From Xanthobacteraceae bacterium (GTDB lineage: Bacteria; Pseudomonadota; Alphaproteobacteria; Rhizobiales; Xanthobacteraceae), in contig JAIESC010000301.1 of NCBI GenBank assembly GCA_019746355.1, positions 1-20,495 on the forward strand: 20,495 nt of DNA, in the 5' to 3' direction. A program made the position numbers and the translations under genes. The first letter of the stretch is position 1. Every line of letters begins with the position of its first letter. Below the pieces are notes generated by a model, which saw only the letters and a list, made by a program, of their open reading frames with translations, did not search any database and was not told the origin of the DNA. Below, piece by piece: positions 7,991 through 13,377 of the stretch.

Positions 7991-9703
7991 TCAGTTCGAA
8001 GAGAAGGTGGTGCCCGCGGTCATCGCCAGGTGCTCGACGATGGGGCCGAGCGCCAGCGCCGGGAAGAACGTCAGCCCGCCGATGATGACGATCACGCCGA
8101 CCACGAGGCCTACGAACAGCGGGCTCGTGGTCGGGAAGGTGCCGAGCGAAGGCGGCACGGATTTCTTGGCGGCGAGCGAGCCTGCGATCGCCATGGCCGG
8201 CACGATCATCCAGAACCGGCCGACCAGCATCGCGATCGCGCCGGTGACGTTGTAGAACAGGATGTTGCCGGTGAGCCCGCCGAACGCGGAGCCGTTGTTG
8301 CCGGTCTGTGAGGTGTAGGCATAGAGCACCTCGGTGAAGCCGTGCGGGCCGGGATTGGCCATCGACGCCGTGGCCGTGGGATAGACCACCGCGACCGCGG
8401 TCCAGCCGAGATACATCAGCGGCAGGATCAGGATGGCGAGCATCGCCATCTTGACCTCTTTCGCCTCGATCTTCTTGCCGACGTATTCCGGCGTGCGGCC
8501 GACCATCAGACCGGCCACGAAAATCGCGAGAATGACGAACAGCAGCATGCCGTACATGCCCGCGCCGACGCCGCCGACGATGATCTCGCCGAGCTGCATG
8601 TTGATCAGCGGGATCATGCCGCCGAGCGCGGTGAACGAGTCATGCATGGCGTTGACCGCGCCGCACGAGGCTGCGGTGGTGACGACCGCGAACAGCGCCG
8701 AGGCGACGATGCCGAAGCGGACCTCCTTGCCCTCCATGTTGCCGCCGGTGAGTCCCATCGCGGTCAGGAGGTCGTTGCCGCGGGCCTCGGCCCAGTAGCA
8801 GACCGCAACGCCTGTGATGAACAGCACGCCCATGACGGCGAGGATCGCCCAGCCCTGGCGCTGATTGCCGACCATGCGGCCGAACACGTTGGTCAGCGCC
8901 GCCCCGATCGCGAAGATCGAAATTATCTGCACGAAGTTCGTGAGCGCGGTCGGATTCTCGAACGGATGCGTGGCATTGGCGTTGAAGAAGCCGCCGCCGT
9001 TGGTGCCGAGCATCTTGATGGCAATCTGCGAGGCCACCGGGCCGACCGCGATGGTCTGCTTCGCGCCTTCGAGCGTCGTTGCCTCGACATAGGGGCCGAG
9101 CGTCTGCGGCATGCCCTGCCAGACGAGGAACAGCGCATAGACGATGCAGATCGGCAGGAGGATGTAGAGCGTGCAGCGCGTGAGATCGACCCAGAAGTTG
9201 CCGACGGTCCGGGCCGAGGCGCGCGCGAAACCGCGAATCAGCGCGACCGCCAGCACGATGCCGGTGGCCGCCGACAGGAAGTTCTGATGGGTGAGGCCGA
9301 GCATCTGCACGAGATAGGACATCGTGCTTTCGCCGCCGTAGTTCTGCCAGTTGGTGTTGGTGATGAAGCTCACCGCGGTGTTGAACGCCAGATCGGGCAC
9401 AACGGCGGACTGCTCGGCGGGATTGAACGGCAGCACGGCCTGAAAGCGCATCAGCGCGTAAAGGATCGCGAAGCCGCCGACGTGGAATAGCAGCATCGCG
9501 ATGGTGTAGGTGAGCCAGTGCTGCTCGTGCCGGTCATCGACGCCGGCCAGCCGGTACAACACTGCTTCGACGGGCCGCAGCACCGGCGAAAGGAATGTGC
9601 GCTCGCCGTTGAAGACGCGCGTCAAGTAGGCACCGAGCGGCACCACCAGCGCGACGACGACCACGCAATAGAGAATGATCTGGAACCAGCCGAGGAACGT
9701 CAT
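7991..9703 (-). CDS. kdpA: KdpA, potassium-binding channel-like subunit
   Basis: A complete 570-residue polytopic protein (E. coli 557), member of the superfamily of K+ transporters. Ten or so membrane segments and the four pore-loop/selectivity regions are visible: [11 protein letters not shown] (115-125), GTNGGGFF (233-240), [11 protein letters not shown] (346-356) and [11 protein letters not shown] (467-477). It selects K+ and passes it through the intersubunit tunnel to KdpB. The ATG at 9703 follows the kdpF stop by 13 bp. All signature elements are intact, so the pump should be functional. Confidence 0.97.
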   Translation of the reverse strand: MTFLGWFQIILYCVVVVALVVPLGAYLTRVFNGERTFLSPVLRPVEAVLYRLAGVDDRHEQHWLTYTIAMLLFHVGGFAILYALMRFQAVLPFNPAEQSAVVPDLAFNTAVSFITNTNWQNYGGESTMSYLVQMLGLTHQNFLSAATGIVLAVALIRGFARASARTVGNFWVDLTRCTLYILLPICIVYALFLVWQGMPQTLGPYVEATTLEGAKQTIAVGPVASQIAIKMLGTNGGGFFNANATHPFENPTALTNFVQIISIFAIGAALTNVFGRMVGNQRQGWAILAVMGVLFITGVAVCYWAEARGNDLLTAMGLTGGNMEGKEVRFGIVASALFAVVTTAASCGAVNAMHDSFTALGGMIPLINMQLGEIIVGGVGAGMYGMLLFVILAIFVAGLMVGRTPEYVGKKIEAKEVKMAMLAILILPLMYLGWTAVAVVYPTATASMANPGPHGFTEVLYAYTSQTGNNGSAFGGLTGNILFYNVTGAIAMLVGRFWMIVPAMAIAGSLAAKKSVPPSLGTFPTTSPLFVGLVVGVIVIIGGLTFFPALALGPIVEHLAMTAGTTFSSN

Positions 9704-9716
9704 GTTGGTCTGCCTT

Positions 9717-9806
9717 TCAGAAGCGCTCGGGGCGCAGCAGCGCGTAGGTGAGGTAGACGAGCAGGCCCGCGGTCACGACGGCGGCGAGCGAATAGTCGAA
9801 GATCAT
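9717..9806 (-). CDS. kdpF: KdpF, small K+-transporting ATPase subunit
   Basis: A 29-residue single-helix membrane peptide beginning [11 protein letters not shown] and ending YALLRPERF. The C-terminal LLRPERF (positively charged, cytosolic) is the hallmark of KdpF, which stabilises the KdpABC complex in the lipid phase. The ATG at 9806 has a strong Shine-Dalgarno: CTGAGGAGGCACCCATG, in which the stop codon TGA of the upstream 27-aa ORF overlaps GAGGAGG. It lies directly before kdpA in the usual kdpFABC order. Confidence 0.93.
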   Translation of the reverse strand: MIFDYSLAAVVTAGLLVYLTYALLRPERF

Positions 9807-9816
9807 GGGTGCCTCC

Positions 9817-9900
9817 TCAGAGCCGGTCGCAGACGTAGGCGTAGCCGACCGACAGCGCGAAGAAGCCGAGCCCGAGGGCGACGAGAACGATGTCCAGCAT
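9817..9900 (-). CDS. 27-aa hydrophobic peptide, first ORF of the kdp operon
   Basis: A 27-residue ORF starting MLDIVLVALGLGFFALS and ending with YAYVCDRL. Nearly the whole peptide is one transmembrane helix, followed by a short tail with Cys-Asp-Arg-Leu. The ATG at 9900 has GGAG seven bases upstream, and its stop codon overlaps the kdpF ribosome-binding site, so the two are probably translationally coupled. I recall similar tiny ORFs ending in C-(D/E)-R-L upstream of kdpF in other proteobacteria, but know of no named function. It could be a sixth subunit-like component of the pump, a leader peptide, or a membrane regulator. The coding call rests on the ribosome-binding site, hydrophobicity and position. 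Confidence 0.7.
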   Translation of the reverse strand: MLDIVLVALGLGFFALSVGYAYVCDRL

Positions 9901-9922
9901 TTGTCTGCTCCGTTGCGCGCGT

Positions 9923-9961
9923 CTTGCGGCGGTTTCTTGCGGCGGTCTCCTGCGGCGGTTT
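9923..9961. repeat. Three 13-bp tandem repeats in the kdp leader
   Basis: Three consecutive 13-mers, CTTGCGGCGGTTT (9923-9935), CTTGCGGCGGTCT (9936-9948) and CCTGCGGCGGTTT (9949-9961), differ at single positions. They lie 23-61 bp upstream of the 27-aa ORF, between it and the putative operator at 10071-10087, so they fall in the untranslated leader or core promoter. They may be a regulator array, an mRNA element or slippage-prone repeats; the sequence does not decide. Confidence 0.75.
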
Positions 9962-10070
9962 CGTGCGCCCGCAGCACGCGGCCTCGCCCGGGCGCAAGCA
10001 CGCGCGTCCCGGGACCGGCGATGATCTGCCACTCAGGGCATATGTTTTCGAGATGGGAGCGGGGGCGACG

Positions 10071-10087
10071 TTATAGGAATCTCATAA
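10071..10087 (-). promoter_or_regulatory. Putative response-regulator box upstream of kdp (TTATR-N6-YTATR site 1)
   Basis: On the minus strand this reads TTATGAGATTCCTATAA: half-sites TTATG and CTATA with starts 11 bp apart, oriented toward the kdp operon about 170 bp from the first ORF. It is also an imperfect palindrome (TTAT...ATAA). The core ATTCCTAT is shared with sites 2 and 3. An 11-bp direct repeat is typical of OmpR/PhoB-family regulators, so KdpE is the obvious candidate binder (inference). Confidence 0.5.
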
Positions 10088-10147
10088 AGATGCCGCGAGA
10101 AGCATTGCGACAGGTCTGCGCAGCGCAATTGCGCAGGATTGCGATAC

Positions 10148-10163
10148 TTATGACATTCCTATG
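10148..10163 (+). promoter_or_regulatory. Putative response-regulator box (site 2), upstream of the 133-aa gene
   Basis: TTATGACATTCCTATG, with half-sites TTATG (10148-10152) and CTATG (10159-10163) spaced by 11 bp. A further CATTCCTATG at 10187-10196 repeats ten bases of it exactly but lacks the upstream half-site. Both precede the plus-strand gene at 10253. Confidence 0.5.
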
Positions 10164-10186
10164 CAGGGCGCCTCGGGATCGTCTGG

Positions 10187-10196
10187 CATTCCTATG
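10187..10196 (+). promoter_or_regulatory. Half-site copy CATTCCTATG (site 3)
   Basis: An exact repeat of 10154-10163, placed 33 bp (three times 11) downstream of it, so on the same DNA face if the helix repeat is near 11 bp. The upstream half-site is absent (GTCTG in place of TTATG). Its position, five bases before an alternative ATG at 10202, favours the downstream start at 10253 for the adjoining gene. Confidence 0.35.
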
Positions 10197-10252
10197 GGCA
10201 GATGATGAACTGTCACGCGGCCATCCCACTTCCGCCGTCACGGCCGCCACGC

Positions 10253-10654
10253 ATGACGCCCGATCCCGAAACAGACGTCGATCTGGACGACAACCGCCGC
10301 CGCAGGCTGCACGAGTGGCTATTCCTGCTGCTTCGCTATGCCATCACCCGCGATCCGCCGGATCGCGCGGCGGCGCTGGCGATGGCCGATGAGCTCGATT
10401 CGCTCGGCATGCGGTGGCGGCCCGCAGCGCCTCAATTCTTCCTGCAGACCAGCCATGAGGTCTGCGATGCGATCCTGGCGTCCGGCGACTGGCGCACGGC
10501 TGCGTTGCGAAAACACGCGGCTCGAATCGAGCACGTGCGTCTGCGCCGGGCGTTCCTGGCCGCAATCGACATTCCGCTGCGCGCCGACGCGCCGGAAGAA
10601 ACAAGGAAACGTACATCCCGCGAGCATTTGTGGCTCGGGCTCGCGAAACGATGA
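10253..10654 (+). CDS. Conserved hypothetical protein, helical, 133 aa
   Basis: Not assigned to a named family. The 133-residue protein begins with an acidic stretch (PETDVDLDD) and basic NRRRRLHEW, followed by probably all-helical sequence including LRYAITRDPPDRAAALAMADEL, RWRPAAPQFFLQTSHEVCDA and a C-terminal EHLWLGLAKR. No signal peptide, membrane segment or DNA-binding motif is evident. The frame is open from an ATG at 10202, but that 17-residue extension (proline-rich) overlaps the putative control sites; neither ATG has a clear Shine-Dalgarno, so the start is uncertain. It is transcribed away from kdp and followed by the 157-aa gene after a 139-bp gap with another motif copy. It looks like a conserved protein of Bradyrhizobium-like bacteria (recollection, not checked). 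Confidence 0.65.
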   Translation: MTPDPETDVDLDDNRRRRLHEWLFLLLRYAITRDPPDRAAALAMADELDSLGMRWRPAAPQFFLQTSHEVCDAILASGDWRTAALRKHAARIEHVRLRRAFLAAIDIPLRADAPEETRKRTSREHLWLGLAKR

Positions 10655-10665
10655 CCCGTCGGCGC

Positions 10666-10703
10666 TTATGAAAAGGCCGGCCGGCGCTTATGGAATCCCT
10701 ATG
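10666..10703 (+). promoter_or_regulatory. Putative response-regulator box cluster (site 4), upstream of the 157-aa gene
   Basis: The tandem site TTATGGAATCCCTATG (10688-10703) has half-sites 11 bp apart. A third TTATG at 10666-10670 starts 22 bp (two times 11) before the first half-site, so all three are in helical phase. The cluster is embedded in repeated GGCGCTTATG words (10661-10670 and 10683-10692). It lies about 90 bp upstream of the ATG at 10794, in the gap between two hypothetical genes. Confidence 0.55.
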
Positions 10704-10793
10704 CCGGAGCGGGGCGTTCCGTCTCGTTTCTATATGCCGTTTTGACCATCTTACGCGTGCGACCGGTGCGCGATCGCATCGTGAGATGGTGTC

Positions 10794-11267
10794 ATGCTGC
10801 CCGTCCCGAACTGTGACGCTCGTCTCGGACGTCTGGCCGGGCGATTGCGCCTTGCGGAAGGCCCGACGGCCGACGTCATCGGCATGGTCGTTGCCGACGC
10901 CTGCCCGCGCACCGCGATGCTCGACCGCGCGAACCCCGCGGCACGTCGGATCGAGATGCTGACGAAATCCGCCGCGTGGACCGAACTCGCGCTCGATCTG
11001 GTCGCGCGCGAGCTTCCGTTCTGGTCGCTGCGGAGTCTCGTCTTCGACGACGGCGCGTGGTTCTGCTCGCTGTCCAGCCGGCCCGGGATGCCGCTCGAGC
11101 TCGACGACACCGCCGATGCCAGCCACGAAAGCCTGCCGCTCGCGATCCTGGCGGCACTGGTCGAGGCCCGGCGCAAAGCCGGCACGGCGCGCACGACGCA
11201 GACACATTCCGTGCCGCGAGTCGAACCGGAGCGAGGCCACGCACTATGCTGCGACAATTTCGGCTGA
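10794..11267 (+). CDS. Conserved hypothetical protein, 157 aa
   Basis: No function recognised. The protein is soluble and acidic in its C-terminal half. Notable segments are RRIEMLTKSAAWTELALDLV (an amphipathic helix), ELPFWSLRSLVFDDGAWFCSLS (beta-strand-like with several aromatics) and LPLELDDTADASHESLPLAILAALVEARR. This strand-helix pattern looks like a small globular domain that I associate with Bradyrhizobium-type hypothetical proteins, without a named family. The ATG at 10794 has no strong Shine-Dalgarno. Its 3' end overlaps the start of a small membrane ORF by 22 bp (11246-11267). The motif cluster at 10666-10703 precedes it, making it a candidate member of the putative regulon. Confidence 0.7.
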   Translation: MLPVPNCDARLGRLAGRLRLAEGPTADVIGMVVADACPRTAMLDRANPAARRIEMLTKSAAWTELALDLVARELPFWSLRSLVFDDGAWFCSLSSRPGMPLELDDTADASHESLPLAILAALVEARRKAGTARTTQTHSVPRVEPERGHALCCDNFG

Positions 11268-11413
11268 CATTTGAGCAGGTCATGCGGATCGTCGCGGCGA
11301 TTGCGTTTGGCGCGATGGTCGCCGCGATTTTCTGGCGCGCCGCGACGCTGTCCGCTTATACCGCGCCTATGAAGTCGCAGCCCGTGCCATCTCGAATTCA
11401 TATGCAGCTATGA
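11246..11413 (+). CDS. Small membrane ORF, 55 aa (possible)
   Basis: A 55-residue ORF overlapping the end of the preceding gene by 22 bp in another frame. It has a basic N-terminus (MLRQFRLTFEQ), one hydrophobic segment (VMRIVAAIAFGAMVAAIFW, ~12-30) and a polar tail. A GCGAGG-type ribosome-binding sequence lies about nine bases before the ATG; a shorter version from the ATG at 11282 would keep the membrane segment. The putative operator at 11356-11371 falls inside its 3' coding part. The call rests on the transmembrane segment and overlap coupling, so it is tentative. Confidence 0.45.
   Translation: MLRQFRLTFEQVMRIVAAIAFGAMVAAIFWRAATLSAYTAPMKSQPVPSRIHMQL
11356..11371 (+). promoter_or_regulatory. 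Putative response-regulator box (site 5), upstream of the 89-aa/DapA-like genes
   Basis: TTATACCGCGCCTATG: half-sites TTATA and CTATG, starts 11 bp apart, about 90 bp upstream of the ATG at 11461, the same distance as site 4 from its gene. The centre differs from sites 1-4 (CCGCGC in place of xxATTC), making it the weakest of the five. It lies within the 3' part of the 55-aa ORF. Confidence 0.4.
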
Positions 11414-11460
11414 GCACCTTGGTGAGGCATTCACGTCGCTGCATTGAAAGGAGATGCATC

Positions 11461-11730
11461 ATGAAAACCGGAGAACCTCCCTGTAGAAGCTCGCGCGGTT
11501 CGCCCTTCTATCTCATCGGCAGGAACAGCCGCGGCCAGTGGGTCGTGCGAGAGCAGGGCGGGCTTTGCGGCGGACTGTTCGTCAGTCGCGCCGAAGCGGT
11601 GAAGTACGCGATGTATGAGACCGGTCGTCGCCCGCAGGCGGTGATCATGGTGCCGGGGGGTCTGGAGCTCAATCTGAACGGCGAGCGCCGGACCGGCGAG
11701 TCGGAGACACTCCTTCAATCCGCCGCCTGA
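11461..11730 (+). CDS. Conserved hypothetical protein, 89 aa, small alpha/beta domain
   Basis: An 89-residue soluble protein with the pattern FYLIGRNSRGQWVVREQGG (two strands), LFVSRAEAVKYAMYETG (helix) and QAVIMVPGGLELNLNG (two strands). This resembles the architecture of small DUF2188-like domains, in which a strand pair is followed by an EA-rich helix and a final strand, but assignment to that family is only a suggestion. The ATG at 11461 is chosen because AAAGGAG at 11447-11453 is perfectly placed seven bases upstream; the open frame begins earlier at 11410. It ends 51 bp before the DapA-like gene in the same orientation, so they probably form one transcription unit behind site 5. Confidence 0.75.
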   Translation: MKTGEPPCRSSRGSPFYLIGRNSRGQWVVREQGGLCGGLFVSRAEAVKYAMYETGRRPQAVIMVPGGLELNLNGERRTGESETLLQSAA

Positions 11731-11781
11731 GTTGCCTTCACCAACCGAACGACGGCCGCCCCTTTACGAGGAGCCAACACC

Positions 11782-12810
11782 ATGTTTTCCGCTGGACGCC
11801 ATGTCAGCAGGCTCTCGGGCTTTGCACCCGCGCTGCCGACACCGTTCGACAACAACGACAACATCGACCGGGCTGCCTTCGAACGGCTGTGCGATTGTCA
11901 GCTGGCTGAAGGCGCAACGGCGCTGGTCGTCGCCGAGACGACCGGCGAAGCCCCGACGCTGAGCCCCGGCGAGCGTCACGAGTTGATCCGGATCGCGGCC
12001 GAGGTTGCGCACGGGCATGTCCCGGTGGTTCCGGTGATCGCCGGGGCGGGCTCCAATTCCACCGAGCATGCGATCGCATTGACCAGGGCGGCGGAGCAGG
12101 CCGGGGCCGATGCCGTGCTGTCGGTCGCGCCGTACTACAACAAGCCGACCCAGGCCGGATGCTATACGCATTTCGACGCTATTGCGCAGAGCTCCGGCTT
12201 GCCGATCATCCTGCACGATGTTCCCTCGCGCACCGGGCGCGCGATTGCCGACGAGACGGTGGCGCAGCTCGGGCAGAAGCATTCAAGGATCATCGGCCTC
12301 GATGACGCGACCGGCGACCTCACGCGGCCGGGCCGCCTGCGGTCATTCCTGGGCGACGACTTCGGGCTGATGTGCGGCGACGACGCGGTGGCGCTGCCGT
12401 ATCTCGCACAAGGCGGTCACGGCTGCATCTCCGCTATGTCCAACGTGGCACCCGGCCTCTGTCGCAGCATGTATCTTTCGTTCAGGCGAGGGGAGATCGG
12501 CCAGGCGCAACGGCTGGCCGACGTCGCCGCAGGCTTAAGCGCCGTGCTCGAGCGCGAGCCGGAAGCGTCCACGGTCAAGTTTGCCCTGAGCCTGTTCACG
12601 ATCATGTCGCCGCGCGTGCGGCTGCCGATGGTCGAGCCGAGCGCCGAGAGCAAGGCGGCCATTCGGCAGGCTGTGGCGCTGCTCTGCGAGCGCTATTCGA
12701 GGCACGTGGTGGCCAAGCCGGAGCCGGACGGCGGCGACGGCGCGTGGTCGAATCTGGCTGCGGTGAGCCCGGTTGCTGCGCTGCGGGCGTTCGCGGAGCG
12801 CTTGGGCTGA
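11782..12810 (+). CDS. DapA-family (dihydrodipicolinate synthase/N-acetylneuraminate lyase) protein lacking the Schiff-base lysine
   Basis: A 342-residue protein with a DapA-type (beta/alpha)8 barrel (~10-305) and a C-terminal extension. It keeps the substrate-binding ETTGE (52-56), SVAPYYNKPTQ (114-124), and VPSRTG (147-152). Two active-site positions differ from canonical enzymes: IIGLDDATGDL has D174 where the Schiff-base lysine stands (E. coli K161 in GIKEATGNL), and IILHDVPSRTG has H145 where the catalytic tyrosine stands (E. coli Y133). It therefore should not form the pyruvate imine by the usual mechanism and is unlikely to make lysine precursor; a non-aldolase or binding role is likely (inference). 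The ATG at 11782 has GAGGAG about eight bases upstream. It follows the 89-aa gene, behind site 5. Confidence 0.85.
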   Translation: MFSAGRHVSRLSGFAPALPTPFDNNDNIDRAAFERLCDCQLAEGATALVVAETTGEAPTLSPGERHELIRIAAEVAHGHVPVVPVIAGAGSNSTEHAIALTRAAEQAGADAVLSVAPYYNKPTQAGCYTHFDAIAQSSGLPIILHDVPSRTGRAIADETVAQLGQKHSRIIGLDDATGDLTRPGRLRSFLGDDFGLMCGDDAVALPYLAQGGHGCISAMSNVAPGLCRSMYLSFRRGEIGQAQRLADVAAGLSAVLEREPEASTVKFALSLFTIMSPRVRLPMVEPSAESKAAIRQAVALLCERYSRHVVAKPEPDGGDGAWSNLAAVSPVAALRAFAERLG

Positions 12811-12836
12811 AACGGACCGCGGGTGGGTTGTTCGCG

Positions 12837-13025
12837 TTATCGGATGTCGGAGTTCCGGCTGGAAGCATGTCGCTCGCGCCATTTCGGGCTGGGGCCGCGC
12901 ATGTAGCACCTCTCCGGCCGATAGACCTTTGCCTTGGCCGTTGCGCCCTCGCGCCAGGACATCAGGCAGACCCACGCGCCCACCGCACCAATCGCGCAGT
13001 ACAGAATGAGGGAGCCGGTAAACAT
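12837..13025 (-). CDS. Small membrane protein, 62 aa
   Basis: A 62-residue protein beginning MFTGSLILYCAIGAVGAWVC, with one N-terminal transmembrane segment (~3-23) followed by a basic cytoplasmic-type tail containing two cysteines and several Arg/Lys residues. No family recognised. The ATG at 13025 has an excellent Shine-Dalgarno (AAAGGAG, eight bases upstream), which supports a real gene. A TTATG-N6-TTATA site on the same strand lies about 73 bp upstream. It is convergent with the DapA-like gene, the stops being 26 bp apart. Confidence 0.7.
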   Translation of the reverse strand: MFTGSLILYCAIGAVGAWVCLMSWREGATAKAKVYRPERCYMRGPSPKWRERHASSRNSDIR

Positions 13026-13377
13026 CTGATCCGCTCCTTTGCCGGAAAAGGTAGGTGCATGGAGCGTTTGAATTCGAGGTGGAAACTCCGGCTTCTTTAT
13101 AAGGGAGGCATAAGTGCCGAGCGCTCCGCCCTACAGAGCGAGCAGGACCCCCGATAATCGGTCGATCGGTGCTCATGGCTCTGACCTCCGCAATCGACGC
13201 CGCGAATGTCAGGCACGTCCGGCGAATCTTTGAAGTGCGCAAGGACACGTGTTGTGTGCGATCGGTTGCGCGGCGTAAGCGACGGCGGTATCTGCGTGTG
13301 GCGCGGCCGGCGCTATGTTAAAAAGCAGCGTGAAACCGGCGCTCGCTCAAGAGACGTGACAACTCGCGGAAGGTGAC
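13026..13377. other. Intergenic region between the 62-aa gene and the tartrate dehydrogenase-like gene
   Basis: A 352-bp divergent spacer. It holds the minus-strand box at 13098-13113 and, near the plus-strand gene, a single CTATG (13313-13317) followed by an AT-rich TTAAAAAG stretch, a plausible promoter region for the gene at 13378. No convincing gene or strong hairpin was found. Confidence 0.5.
13098..13113 (-). promoter_or_regulatory. Putative response-regulator box (site 6) upstream of the 62-aa membrane gene
   Basis: On the minus strand TTATGCCTCCCTTATA: half-sites TTATG and TTATA with starts 11 bp apart, preceded by C as in sites 2, 4 and 5. It is oriented toward the gene starting at 13025, about 73 bp away. 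The fifth tandem copy in the block. Confidence 0.5.

Larger units (their letters stand above)
9901..10252. promoter_or_regulatory. Divergent control region between the kdp operon and the 133-aa gene
   Basis: A 352-bp non-coding region (300 bp if the plus-strand gene starts at 10202). From left to right it holds three 13-bp tandem repeats (9923-9961), an 11-bp-spaced direct repeat oriented toward kdp (10071-10087), a perfect palindrome GCGCAATTGCGC (10123-10134) inside wider arms CTGCGCA/TGCGCAG (10116-10136), a second 11-bp-spaced direct repeat oriented toward the plus-strand gene (10148-10163) and a half-site copy (10187-10196). No confident -35/-10 pair was assigned. It is the natural place for the kdp promoter and its KdpE operator. 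Confidence 0.6.

Noticed and set aside
9717..10001. Extended minus-strand frame (94 aa) including kdpF
   Set aside because: Only the last 29 residues are KdpF; the N-terminal part is translated from the 13-bp repeats and promoter region, whereas the internal ATG has a strong ribosome-binding site.
12372..13157. 261-aa plus-strand frame overlapping the DapA-like gene
   Set aside because: Out-of-frame shadow rich in R and G, without domain similarity.
12535..13248. 237-aa minus-strand open frame over the DapA-like 3' end and the 62-aa gene
   Set aside because: Low-complexity R/H/S-rich sequence, no ribosome-binding site; the 62-aa frame has a strong one and a membrane helix.
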